Positions 1 to 7,463 of a DNA stretch of 64,000 nt are shown here, one piece after another. The stretch's first letter is position 1; every line of letters begins with the position of its first letter. The notes below the pieces were generated by a model, which was not told where the DNA came from, made no database searches, and saw nothing but the letters and a program-made list of their open reading frames with translations. This stretch comes from Marinimicrobium sp050113635 (GTDB lineage Bacteria > Pseudomonadota > Gammaproteobacteria > Pseudomonadales > Cellvibrionaceae), in the NCBI RefSeq assembly GCF_050113635.1, contig NZ_JBNJLT010000001.1:1-64000 (forward strand), in the 5' to 3' direction. Both the position numbers and the translations under genes were made by a program.

Positions 1-42
1 CGTTGGCTGCGACACGAACACACTCTCGCCCACCTGCGTCAT
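1..42 (-). CDS. 5' end of an unidentified gene, cut by the window edge
   Basis: Only the first 14 codons are inside the window (ATG at 42-40, reading MTQVGESVFVSQPT). The ATG overlaps the TGA of the upstream ketoacyl-synthase-like gene in an ATGA arrangement, so the two are probably translationally coupled and act together. Fourteen residues are too few to name a family. In type VI secretion accessory loci, degenerate ketoacyl-synthase-like genes are often next to PAAR-like or DUF3540/DUF4150 genes, so one of these is a reasonable guess. It is inference, not something visible here. Confidence 0.5.
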   Translation of the reverse strand, partial: MTQVGESVFVSQPT

Positions 43-1139
43 AAAGATTCTCCTTGACTGATTTCCTTTGCCCGAGCACGTTTTTCCATTATCAGAGCAC
101 CGCGTAAGCCCGCGTCTGATGAGCTGTACACCAGATGACTTTGTGCCTGGGTATTATTCAAAAGATCAAAGGCGGCCAGCGCGAGCAACGAAGGTGCGGT
201 GGCGCTGCCCAAATCGCCGTAATGCTCGGCGGGGTGTATCAGCTGGAGGTCATCACCGAGGTGTTCCCGGCTACGGATCATGGCTACGCCGTACTCCTTG
301 GCCCAGTACCGCTCGCCGTTCATACTGCTGTAAATGCTATGGATTGGCGGCCCGGTATAGTTCGCCAGCGCGGATTTAAACGCGGCATCCAGGCCCTCGC
401 CGCGATAAGGCTCTTCGCTAAACCAGTGTCCGGTTTCCTGGGCCAGACCCGGTGGATGCACGGCAATGATTTGCCCTTTCTCCTCCAGGGCTCTGGCGGG
501 ATCAGCGGTCAGGACGAGAAACGCCGCGCCCTCCCCCGGCGCGTAGCCATCGTTTGGGCCGAGTGTCAGAAGCCGATCTTGCTGTTCCGGTATGCGTAAG
601 CGGGTGTAGTGGTTGGGTGAGTCACTGGCACCAATAACCATGCCTTGCGGGTAGGCTTCCGCCAGGTAGTCGTAGGCGAAGGCGACGGCCTCCAGGCCCG
701 CCGCACGGCCCGTGTGCAGGCTTCGCAGCAATTCCGGCCGCAACCAGTCGTGTCCGGACAGCGCCAGATTGGCTTTGAATTTATTCAGGGGAAGGCAGTC
801 GGCGTGCAGTTCCGGCTCATTCATGGCCAGAATCAGCGGAGCTTCTTCGGGAAGAGCGCCCTGTTCTCTCACCTGGCCCAGTGCGTGAAGGGCCATTTTG
901 AGGGCATGATCTTGCGGTTCGCTGTGCTGGTTACCTTCATCCAGCGCCCAATCGGGGTGGTCAAACACCGCATCGGGCACTGACGCCAATCGGATGGGGG
1001 AGCCGTTATCGTCGACAAAGCGGGAGAGTTTGTAGCGGTTGAGGCCAGCGCCAGCGGCCGCCCACACCATGGGAACCGAACCGCCAATCGCGTTCACCAC
1101 GCCCATGCCGGAAAGATAAAGTGGTGGAGCGTCGTCCAT
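39..1139 (-). CDS. Degenerate beta-ketoacyl-synthase-like (thiolase fold) protein
   Basis: About 366 residues from the ATG at 1139. An upstream TTG at 1166 would add nine residues and is less likely. The N-terminus (YLSGMGVVNAIG) and the middle (GMVIGASDSP, then PGEGAAFLVL) match the ketoacyl-synthase/thiolase fold. Catalytic residues look lost: the usual Cys nucleophile region reads SLHTGRAAG (about residues 140-148) with no Cys, and the first catalytic His region reads SMNGERYWAKEYG. A late His-containing stretch (HPAEHYGDLGSAT, about 302-314) is kept. It is therefore probably not a condensing enzyme. Proteins of this kind occur as accessory genes in type VI secretion loci. That context fits the coupled downstream gene and the FHA protein 5 kb away, but no core secretion gene is in view. 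Confidence 0.75.
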   Translation of the reverse strand: MDDAPPLYLSGMGVVNAIGGSVPMVWAAAGAGLNRYKLSRFVDDNGSPIRLASVPDAVFDHPDWALDEGNQHSEPQDHALKMALHALGQVREQGALPEEAPLILAMNEPELHADCLPLNKFKANLALSGHDWLRPELLRSLHTGRAAGLEAVAFAYDYLAEAYPQGMVIGASDSPNHYTRLRIPEQQDRLLTLGPNDGYAPGEGAAFLVLTADPARALEEKGQIIAVHPPGLAQETGHWFSEEPYRGEGLDAAFKSALANYTGPPIHSIYSSMNGERYWAKEYGVAMIRSREHLGDDLQLIHPAEHYGDLGSATAPSLLALAAFDLLNNTQAQSHLVYSSSDAGLRGALIMEKRARAKEISQGESL

Positions 1140-1254
1140 ATACGCAGCGTCCCTGGCCAGAAACAAAAATCAGCCCGAAGTCTAATCAGCAGGCCGGAAA
1201 GCCGCAAGCTTAGCGCGACCGCCCGTTACCGTTTTGTGAATAGGCTCACAAAGG

Positions 1255-1827
1255 CTATTTCGCTTTTCTTCGCTCACGATAGAGCAGCGCCTTCGCTCGG
1301 TTGCCACAGGAGGCCATGCTGCACCAGCGACGACGATGTGACTTCGTTTGATCATGGAACATCAAGACACAGTCGCAGGCTTCACACTCTTTCACCAGCT
1401 GCAGGTTCTCGTCTGTCAGCAACTCGACAAACGCTCTCGCCACCGGTTGCAATAGGCCTTCCGCGCTCAAATCGCGCCTTTTTTCTGTTCTGGTGAAGGC
1501 GGCTTCCGCCGCTCGCCATTCCATTCTCTCGACAGGATGACCCCGCTCCAGCACCTGGTTAACCAGAACCGGCTCCGCGGCTTGCCCCTCCTTGGCAGCA
1601 TTGACCAACCGCTTCATCTCCTCCCGCAGCGCACGGGCAAGCGGCAACAATTCAGCGGGTGGGGGTTTCACCTCTTCCGCCAATGCCCCCGACTGGCGGA
1701 GCCATGCCACCACACTGTCGCCGTCCTCCAGGCACTCACGCTGATCCGCGCCAGCACCAAACAGCGTGTTGATGAAATCCAGAGCGAGGTTGCCAGCAAT
1801 AAACAGCGGGGCGATGTCTGACGACAT
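1255..1827 (-). CDS. ABATE domain / CGNR zinc-finger regulator
   Basis: 190 residues. The N-terminal part (about 5-140) fits the ABATE domain, beginning with a characteristic GNLALDFINT stretch. The C-terminus is a CGNR zinc finger with C148, C151, C169 and C174, and the name-giving CGNR at 174-177 followed by a basic tail. The family is taken to be DNA-binding, and members are often next to genes they regulate. This one is divergent from the hydrolase at 1908, with 80 bp between them that carry inverted and direct repeats, so it probably controls that hydrolase and itself. The ligand is unknown. Confidence 0.88.
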   Translation of the reverse strand: MSSDIAPLFIAGNLALDFINTLFGAGADQRECLEDGDSVVAWLRQSGALAEEVKPPPAELLPLARALREEMKRLVNAAKEGQAAEPVLVNQVLERGHPVERMEWRAAEAAFTRTEKRRDLSAEGLLQPVARAFVELLTDENLQLVKECEACDCVLMFHDQTKSHRRRWCSMASCGNRAKALLYRERRKAK

Positions 1828-1832
1828 AAGAA

Positions 1833-1882
1833 GTAACCTTTAATAACCGATTTGACAGGTTATCACGACCAAGGGTAACCTT
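1833..1882. promoter_or_regulatory. Divergent control region with inverted and direct repeats
   Basis: The space between the CGNR regulator and the hydrolase holds an inverted repeat, ATAACC (1843-1848) and GGTTAT (1858-1863), and two copies of GTAACCTT (1833-1840 and 1875-1882) flanking it. A consensus -35 box TTGACA lies at 1852-1857 inside the dyad. A weak -10 (TAACCT, 1876-1881) lies 18 bp downstream within the second direct repeat, pointing at the hydrolase. A repressor on the dyad would cover this promoter. The repeats are seen directly; their use as an operator is inferred. Confidence 0.45.
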
Positions 1883-1907
1883 CAAAAATACACATTAACA
1901 GTTATCA

Positions 1908-2819
1908 ATGAGCTACGTTATGAAACACCAAGACTTGAACACACGACCGGTAACGCCTCCGATCCATTACCGTTTTGAGACGGTGAACGACGTGAACGTT
2001 TTCTACCGCGAGGCCGGTGATTCAACCAACCCCACAGTGTTACTGCTACACGGGTTCGCCGCCTCCTCCTATATGTGGCGGGATGTCATCGACGCTCTTG
2101 CAGACCGCTATCATGTGATCGCCCCGGATTTGCCGGCTTTTGGCTACACGGAGTCGCCAGCGCGTGGGCAGTATGAGTACACCTTCTCCAACCTTACAAA
2201 AACCATGGATCAATTCACCCAACAGCTGAAACTCAACCGCTACACTATTGCGGTTCACGACTACGGCGCGCCAGTTGGGTGGCGTTTAGCGTTGGCCCAC
2301 CCTTCGAAGGTGACCGCCATCATCTCCCAGAATGGCAACGCTTATGAGAAAGGACTTTCAACGGGCTGGGATCCGATTCGGAAATACTGGGACAACCCCA
2401 CCCAGCAGAATCGCGAGGCGCTCAGTGATTTCCCGACACCGGAATCCATCAAGTGGCAATATTTGGAGGGCGTGAACGATACCAGCCTGGTCGCACCGGA
2501 CACCTATATGCTCGAAGGCGCCCAGATCTCTCGCCCCGGCATGGCGGATATTCAGCTTGACTTGTTGCTGGATTACGCGAGCAATGTTGAGCGATATCCC
2601 GAGTTTCAGGCTTATTTCCGTAAGTACCAACCGCCGTTGCTGGCCGTGTGGGGGAAGCACGATCCGTTTTTTCTCCCCCCCGGCGCGGAGGCCTGGAAGC
2701 GGGATATACCCCACGCGGATATTCGCTTTTACGACACCGGGCACTTTGCCCTGGAGACCCATGGCGACGAAATCATTCCGGTGATTCGCGAGTTCCTGGA
2801 TAATCATTTGAAGGATTGA
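1908..2819 (+). CDS. Alpha/beta hydrolase, haloalkane dehalogenase / epoxide hydrolase-like
   Basis: 303 residues with no signal peptide, so cytoplasmic. The alpha/beta-hydrolase core is clear: the oxyanion motif LLLHGF (45-50), the nucleophile elbow VHDYGAPVG with Asp118 rather than Ser, a likely acid at Asp252 (KHDPFF) and the catalytic His279 (TGHFALE). An Asp nucleophile is typical of haloalkane dehalogenases, fluoroacetate dehalogenases and epoxide hydrolases, which attack the substrate through an ester intermediate. The substrate cannot be told from sequence. ATG at 1908 has no good ribosome site and ATG at 1920 is an alternative. It is divergent from the CGNR regulator, which is the likely controller. 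Confidence 0.88.
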   Translation: MSYVMKHQDLNTRPVTPPIHYRFETVNDVNVFYREAGDSTNPTVLLLHGFAASSYMWRDVIDALADRYHVIAPDLPAFGYTESPARGQYEYTFSNLTKTMDQFTQQLKLNRYTIAVHDYGAPVGWRLALAHPSKVTAIISQNGNAYEKGLSTGWDPIRKYWDNPTQQNREALSDFPTPESIKWQYLEGVNDTSLVAPDTYMLEGAQISRPGMADIQLDLLLDYASNVERYPEFQAYFRKYQPPLLAVWGKHDPFFLPPGAEAWKRDIPHADIRFYDTGHFALETHGDEIIPVIREFLDNHLKD

Positions 2820-2843
2820 ATAATACGGCCAGGGATTGGCCCC

Positions 2844-3263
2844 TCACGACCAGGGATTCAACAGGTGAACCGAAAAAGGCTCAAAGTCCTTGATATTTCG
2901 GGTCACCAACACCAGGTTGTGCTGCCGAGCCGTGGCGGCGAGCAACGTATCAATGACCGGCGCGGCAATGCCTTTCTGTTTGGCCTCCCCCGCAAGCAAC
3001 CCCCATTCGGTAGCGGTCTCATCCGAGACCGCTACCACCCGGCCTGAAAACCGATCCCGCAAATCCCTGTCCAGCCAGGACTGCAGCCGCTGTTTCCTCT
3101 GCCCGGCGGGCAACCCGGAAACACCTTTCTGAATTTCCCCCAGCGTCAGAACGCTCAGGTACAGTGTGTATTCGTCGGCGGCGTCAAGCCAAGCGGTCAC
3201 ACCCGGGTTGGGTTCCGGTTTTACGACCTCAGACAACACACAGGTATCCAACAGAAAGCGCAT
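2844..3263 (-). CDS. PIN-domain toxin (VapC/FitB family)
   Basis: 139 residues, a complete PIN domain. The conserved acidic residues expected to bind Mg2+ in the RNase site are present: Asp6 (LLDTCVLSE), Glu43 (TLGEIQKG), Asp105 (VIDTLLAATA) and Asp126 (TRNIKDF). The TLGEIQKG form is typical of the FitB subgroup. The family cleaves RNA, often tRNA, when freed from its antitoxin. Its ATG overlaps the antitoxin stop codon by one base (TAATG), the usual coupled layout. All active-site residues are intact, so the toxin is presumably functional. Confidence 0.92.
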   Translation of the reverse strand: MRFLLDTCVLSEVVKPEPNPGVTAWLDAADEYTLYLSVLTLGEIQKGVSGLPAGQRKQRLQSWLDRDLRDRFSGRVVAVSDETATEWGLLAGEAKQKGIAAPVIDTLLAATARQHNLVLVTRNIKDFEPFSVHLLNPWS

Positions 3264-3514
3264 TACAGTTCGATCTCTCGCCCGGCGTCCTTATCATGCT
3301 CGGCCTCAAACACATCCGGCCCGAGCGTCGACTGACGGAAAAACTCCACCAGCCCCCCTTGCGTTGCCCCGCGGCTCAATCGGTCATACTCGGCGGCAGA
3401 AAGCACCACCGCCTTGCGTTGCCCGCGCACGGTAATCACCTGAGGGCCACCAGAATCAGCGGAAGCCACAAGCTCGCTCAGCCGACTTTTGGCGTGCTGA
3501 AGTTGCCACTCCAT
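3263..3514 (-). CDS. Phd/YefM-type antitoxin
   Basis: 83 residues from the ATG at 3514, chosen because a GGAGG ribosome site sits about eight bases upstream. The same frame is open further upstream without support. The N-terminus (MEWQLQHAKSRLSELV) and the VITVRGQRKAVVLSAAEYDRL segment are typical of the Phd/YefM fold, which binds DNA through the N-terminus and masks the toxin through the C-terminus. The acidic C-terminal tail (about 60-83) is the likely toxin-binding part. It precedes and is coupled to the PIN toxin. It probably represses its own operon through the 3573-3588 site. Confidence 0.9.
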   Translation of the reverse strand: MEWQLQHAKSRLSELVASADSGGPQVITVRGQRKAVVLSAAEYDRLSRGATQGGLVEFFRQSTLGPDVFEAEHDKDAGREIEL

Positions 3515-3852
3515 ACATTGGTCCTCCGAACCTTGCTCAACAAAGCCAGATATTAGCAGCGAAACCAAAAAATGACTAGTCTGACTAGATAAATAGCCCG
3601 GTATTAATAAATTGCCACCCATTCAGCCGAGAAAGAAAGCGGGGCATTCACGATGCCGACAGCGCTGGGAGTCGCCGCTGCCCGGTGTGACGTGAACTGT
3701 ATCACTCCCGCCATAGCAAGCCGGTGGTATGCTTACGCCGCCAAAAATTTGGCATTGGTGGCTATTTTTCGGGGCTAAAGTCACCCGGAGATGAGAAACA
3801 CCAATTGGATTCAGGAGCACGTTTACGTTTATCAAGGACACAGGGAGTTCTT
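3515..3852. other. Intergenic region upstream of the toxin-antitoxin pair and the unknown cassette
   Basis: 338 bases without a convincing gene. The left part carries the CTAGTC/GACTAG operator candidate and an AT-rich tract (about 3555-3615) that should hold the toxin-antitoxin promoter. The right part leads into the cassette at 3853, with a GGAG-like ribosome site at about 3842-3847. No tRNA, IS end or clear terminator was seen. An open frame reaching back to 3724 adds residues to the cassette protein but has no ribosome-site support. Confidence 0.5.
3573..3588. promoter_or_regulatory. Candidate autoregulatory operator of the toxin-antitoxin operon
   Basis: CTAGTC (3576-3581) and GACTAG (3583-3588) form a perfect inverted repeat around one central base. 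The same stretch can be read as two direct copies of TGACTAG (3573-3579 and 3582-3588). It lies about 60 bp upstream of the antitoxin start, where Phd-type autorepression usually acts. Binding is inferred. Confidence 0.45.
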
Positions 3853-5013
3853 ATGGCTAACGCCCCTTCTCAGTATGAAGTCATCGCTGGCAACAACGCC
3901 GGCCGACCCATCCGATGCGCCCCTGAGGTGCTACCCGCTTTTAAAAAACTCCAGCAGGCTGCGTTGCGCGGCAACCACTGGGCTCGCATCGCGGTCAAGG
4001 AGCTGAGCGATCTGACCAACGGCCAGGCGGGCAAACAAAATGTGTACGTTCGCCCCGGCAAGGCCGCCGATCACCACACGCCCTTTGCGGTGTTTTTGCC
4101 AGGGTTAAAGGCGACGGTTTATCACTGGACGGCGAAAGGCGGTTATACGGTGGTAGATTTGCAGTTGGATGGGCATTATTTTGAAGCGGTGTCATCCGCA
4201 GAGCAGGATCGGATGGGGCTTTATCGGGCTGAGCCGAGAGGTGAAGAATGGTCGGTTAGTTATACGCCCAACGGCAAAATCACCCCCGAGGACGGCAGAC
4301 TGATAACCGTTGCGGATGGAGGCTACCAAGATGCGAGTCGAGCAGTTCGGGCTATCGTTCCACGCGCCATAAAACACTCAGGCGTGGCTGCCGTGAAGGT
4401 TCGTAACAACGGGTGTGACTTACACTACACGCCAAGTGGCAAACAGCTCGGCGGCTTGACCCGCTATGATGCTCTAACCATTAACCAAACCCGAAGCTCC
4501 GCACTGCATCTTGCCCGTACAATGGCAGACGCCTGCCACATTCCCAACGTCGCATGGGTAGCCGATAAAGGTGGATCAGCGGTTCTCACGCAGGCTATGC
4601 AGATATTGGTTGATCAAGGGGTAGCCTTAAAAGGCCATACAGCGTACTTATATAAACCTCGGACGTCACCGGGCGAGGCATTGCTCTTGGCCCACCAACT
4701 TAACCTGACTCTGAACGAAAGTTTTGCCGACACAGGCTGGAGCCTACGGGGAGCCGTCAGTCAATTAGGTGTTGCAGGGGCACGACTTAACAATAAAAAT
4801 GACCCTTACAACAAAGGTTACCACTCTCAAGCATGGATCAACGGATTGGTTAAAGCTTCCGGTCCTGTTGGCGTGGCGGCGGTTAGTGTTGCAGCTGTCG
4901 GCACTCCTATTCCAATAATTGCGGGGATTGTCACGGCCATTGGCGCAGGAGGCGTAACCTACAACATTGGGCAGAGTCTCGCGGAAGATCTTCGCCACAA
5001 ATTGAACCGCTGA
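3853..5013 (+). CDS. Unknown protein with C-terminal glycine-zipper membrane segment; candidate effector
   Basis: 386 residues from the ATG at 3853 (ribosome site GGGAG seven bases upstream). No family was recognised. Visible features are no signal peptide, a mixed polar body, a well-structured middle (LHLARTMADACHIPNVAWVA, then GHTAYLYKPRTSPGEALLLA), and a C-terminal stretch (about residues 336-375) rich in Gly, Ala and Val with the small-residue spacing of a membrane-inserting helical hairpin. The following unknown gene starts 11 bases downstream, so they form a two-gene unit. By eye this cassette is more AT-rich than its neighbours. A leaderless protein with a membrane-active tail beside probable secretion accessories could be an effector, but that is conjecture. 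It could equally be a host stress or phage-defence protein. Confidence 0.7.
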   Translation: MANAPSQYEVIAGNNAGRPIRCAPEVLPAFKKLQQAALRGNHWARIAVKELSDLTNGQAGKQNVYVRPGKAADHHTPFAVFLPGLKATVYHWTAKGGYTVVDLQLDGHYFEAVSSAEQDRMGLYRAEPRGEEWSVSYTPNGKITPEDGRLITVADGGYQDASRAVRAIVPRAIKHSGVAAVKVRNNGCDLHYTPSGKQLGGLTRYDALTINQTRSSALHLARTMADACHIPNVAWVADKGGSAVLTQAMQILVDQGVALKGHTAYLYKPRTSPGEALLLAHQLNLTLNESFADTGWSLRGAVSQLGVAGARLNNKNDPYNKGYHSQAWINGLVKASGPVGVAAVSVAAVGTPIPIIAGIVTAIGAGGVTYNIGQSLAEDLRHKLNR

Positions 5014-5024
5014 GGGCACCAATA

Positions 5025-5948
5025 ATGTTCAGCTACATTAAATACCTTCCGCTCGACATCATACCGTTACGCCAAGACACTTACTGTCGGCCACAAGGCC
5101 CTAATTTTGGGCGAGCAAGCGTCGTCGATATGCCCATCGCTGATAGCCACGTTTCCGTAAAGGCACCTGGACATAGTCCTGCGGACCGCTTTCCTGATCA
5201 GGTGCGCTTACTGCCAGGGGAAGACTTACTGCACAATCACGAACTAATCAGCGACGACTCAAGTGGCGACACTACCGCTGAGCAATGGGGCACTCTGACA
5301 GGACTTAGAAGATCCTGGGCCTTCTGGGGCCCTTGGCTAAGTGGCTGTAAGGGTGAGCTACGCCTGAGCATTTCGGTTGTTGGGCGTCAGCCCAGTCACG
5401 AGCTGTCGAACCTGTCCTTCTTCAACCCCACAGCCTTTGAGATGGTGCTGGTTCACTACTTAAATGATCTCTATGGTCATTCCATCTGGGAGGGTCTACA
5501 GCCTGAAACACCGCGTTGGCACGGCCCAATGGACTGGCAACAACACCACCACTTACCTGTGTTCAGCGCGAGTTTTAATATTTATGGTCGCGGTGAAGAC
5601 CTCCCCGGAAAAACTGAAGCAGACCGGCTTAACATAGGTGGTTCTCAGCCCGACCAACTGTTCGTCTTCCCGATTACGGACCAACACTTCGTGAAGGTAG
5701 TCTTTAAACAACATATTTATAGCAAAGATGAGCAGCGCAAGCCCCTATTTGACACATCTCCTATCCAGACGCTGCAAGACGCCATCTTCAACAGTCTCAC
5801 CTTGAAGCTAAGCCCCGAAGCCCAGGCAAGCTACGACAAAGTGAAGGCTGAGCACCGAAATATGCAACTCAGCAAGGAATTTGCGCCGCTGAAGTGGCCG
5901 ACGCCTGCGTATGAGCCGGGCTCCCGGTATCGCATTCAGCCGGGCTGA
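5025..5948 (+). CDS. Unknown protein, partner of the 3853 gene; candidate immunity or accessory protein
   Basis: 307 residues with no family recognised. It begins MFSYIKYLPLDIIP, has no signal peptide or membrane segment, and is rich in aromatic residues and histidine (SWAFWGPWLSG near 105-115; MDWQQHHHLPVF near 174-185). It starts 11 bases after the preceding gene and ends before a 107-base gap, so it is most likely co-transcribed only with that gene. A soluble partner directly behind a possible membrane-active protein fits an effector-immunity or toxin-neutraliser layout. This rests on position only. An enzyme or chaperone role cannot be excluded. Confidence 0.68.
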   Translation: MFSYIKYLPLDIIPLRQDTYCRPQGPNFGRASVVDMPIADSHVSVKAPGHSPADRFPDQVRLLPGEDLLHNHELISDDSSGDTTAEQWGTLTGLRRSWAFWGPWLSGCKGELRLSISVVGRQPSHELSNLSFFNPTAFEMVLVHYLNDLYGHSIWEGLQPETPRWHGPMDWQQHHHLPVFSASFNIYGRGEDLPGKTEADRLNIGGSQPDQLFVFPITDQHFVKVVFKQHIYSKDEQRKPLFDTSPIQTLQDAIFNSLTLKLSPEAQASYDKVKAEHRNMQLSKEFAPLKWPTPAYEPGSRYRIQPG

Positions 5949-6055
5949 TTGAAGGGAAGAATAGACCCCCTCACGGCTGTGCTTTACCGCTCAGGCAAGG
6001 TATCATCCGAGTTCTTCATCAGGCACCCATTTACTTCAGGAGTACCCGCCTGCCC

Positions 6056-6940
6056 ATGAGCCCGCAGAATCGGACACTGGCTGTGATGTTTGCCGATGTT
6101 TCCGGCAGTTCGGCGCTGTATAAGCGGCTGGGCAACCTGCTGGCCAAGCGTTCGGTAGACGGTGCGGTGTCCCTAATGAGCCAGGTAACCGAGAGCCATG
6201 ACGGCCATGTCGTCAAAACCCTCGGCGATGAGGTGATGGCGCGCTTTGATTGCGCCAACGATGCCTGTCAGGCCGCCATCGAGATGCAGCGCGAAGCCCG
6301 CAGCGCCGGAGTGGCGTTGCGGATCGGCATTGCTTTTGGCCCGGCGCTGATGGATACCGACGATGTGTTCGGCGAGACCGTCAACGATGCCGCTTTTGTC
6401 GCCAAAATTGCCCGTGCCAATCAGATTGTGGTCACTCAGGCGCTGGCCGATGCGGTGGCTAACGAACTGCGCCATCAGTGCCAGGAGTTCGACCGGGTGG
6501 CGGTCAAGGGCGATACGCGCCACAGCCTGATTTATCGGCTGCAATGGGAGCACGCCTCCCATCACCACAGCGCGACCACGGTGATGTCCATTGAGGACAT
6601 CGCCTGTAAGCTCAGCGGATACCAGTTGCAACTCACGGTTGAAGGCCGGGAGATTACGCTGCTGCCAGAGCAAACGCCCTATGTTATCGGCCGTGATCCC
6701 AGCCGGGTCCACCTTCATATTGAGTCGGGCCTGGCCTCCCGGGATCACTGCCACATTCTGTTCCGCCGAGGCAAGTTTGTGCTGGTGGATCACAGCACTA
6801 ATGGCACTTATGTTCGCGGACCTCGCCAGCCCGAGATTTATCTGCGCCGGGAGGAGTTGCCCTTGCTCGGCAGCGGCACTATCGCCATTGGCCAGCCCGC
6901 CGAGAATACCGACGGCTGGCTGATCCACTATCAACTTTAA
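6056..6940 (+). CDS. Class III nucleotidyl cyclase-like domain fused to an FHA domain
   Basis: 294 residues. Residues 5-155 are a class III adenylyl/guanylyl cyclase homology domain with the metal-binding Asp14 (FADVSGSS) and Asp58 in KTLGDEVMA, and the VNDAA motif at 109-113. The position four residues after Asn110, normally the transition-state Arg, is Phe114, so activity may be weak or lost. Residues 190-290 are an FHA domain with GR (212-213), SRDH (228-231) and NG (249-250), the residues that read phosphothreonine. FHA proteins occur in type VI secretion loci downstream of Ser/Thr kinases. No kinase is in the window. The next gene follows closely and may be co-transcribed. Confidence 0.85.
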   Translation: MSPQNRTLAVMFADVSGSSALYKRLGNLLAKRSVDGAVSLMSQVTESHDGHVVKTLGDEVMARFDCANDACQAAIEMQREARSAGVALRIGIAFGPALMDTDDVFGETVNDAAFVAKIARANQIVVTQALADAVANELRHQCQEFDRVAVKGDTRHSLIYRLQWEHASHHHSATTVMSIEDIACKLSGYQLQLTVEGREITLLPEQTPYVIGRDPSRVHLHIESGLASRDHCHILFRRGKFVLVDHSTNGTYVRGPRQPEIYLRREELPLLGSGTIAIGQPAENTDGWLIHYQL

Positions 6941-6946
6941 TGATTT

Positions 6947-7456
6947 TTGAACCGAACCACTGTATTGAAACGGACCCCTGTGACTGACCCAACGCTTTCT
7001 CTGCCTTCCGCTCCCCTGCCTCGCCGATTCGCGGCCATGGTGTACGACAGCCTGCTGTTGATGGCCGTTGGCCTGGGTTACGGTGCCATTGTCACTTTAT
7101 TGAACGTGCTCATTCAGGGCTCGCCGCCTGCGGGGGAGGCCATTCAGTGGGGGCAATGGCGGCTACCGGTGTTTATCGGATTACTGGCGGTGTGGGTCGG
7201 TTTTTTTTATTACTTCTGGGGCCATCAGGGACAAACGCTGGGCATGCGTGCGTGGCGGCTTAAGCTGGTGGACCGGGACAGCGGCGGCTTTGCTTCGCCC
7301 AAACAGCGGCTGGCCCGCGCACTGCTGGCACCGCTCTCCCTGGGGTTCGTCGGACTCGGCTATTTCTGGCTCTGGCTCGACCCGACTGACGAAACCCTGC
7401 ATGGCCGACTGACTCGCACCCAGGTGTTGCTGCTACCCAAGGCCTCCGGGAAGTAA
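6947..7456 (+). CDS. RDD family membrane protein
   Basis: 169 residues from a TTG at 6947, only six bases after the previous stop; a GTG at 6980 is an alternative start. The RDD family is shown by the LPRRFAAMVYDSLLL opening (Arg and Asp at the start of the first helix), two or three further hydrophobic helices, and the GQTLGMRAWRLKLVD segment typical of the family. RDD proteins are poorly understood small inner-membrane proteins; some are linked to ion transport. It probably belongs to one transcript with the cyclase-FHA gene. The 3' end faces lptG convergently. Confidence 0.82.
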   Translation: MNRTTVLKRTPVTDPTLSLPSAPLPRRFAAMVYDSLLLMAVGLGYGAIVTLLNVLIQGSPPAGEAIQWGQWRLPVFIGLLAVWVGFFYYFWGHQGQTLGMRAWRLKLVDRDSGGFASPKQRLARALLAPLSLGFVGLGYFWLWLDPTDETLHGRLTRTQVLLLPKASGK

Positions 7457-7463
7457 CGCCGGG

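Noticed and set aside
7457..7463. Terminator between RDD gene and lptG
   Set aside because: Only seven bases separate the convergent stops and no hairpin is visible across them.
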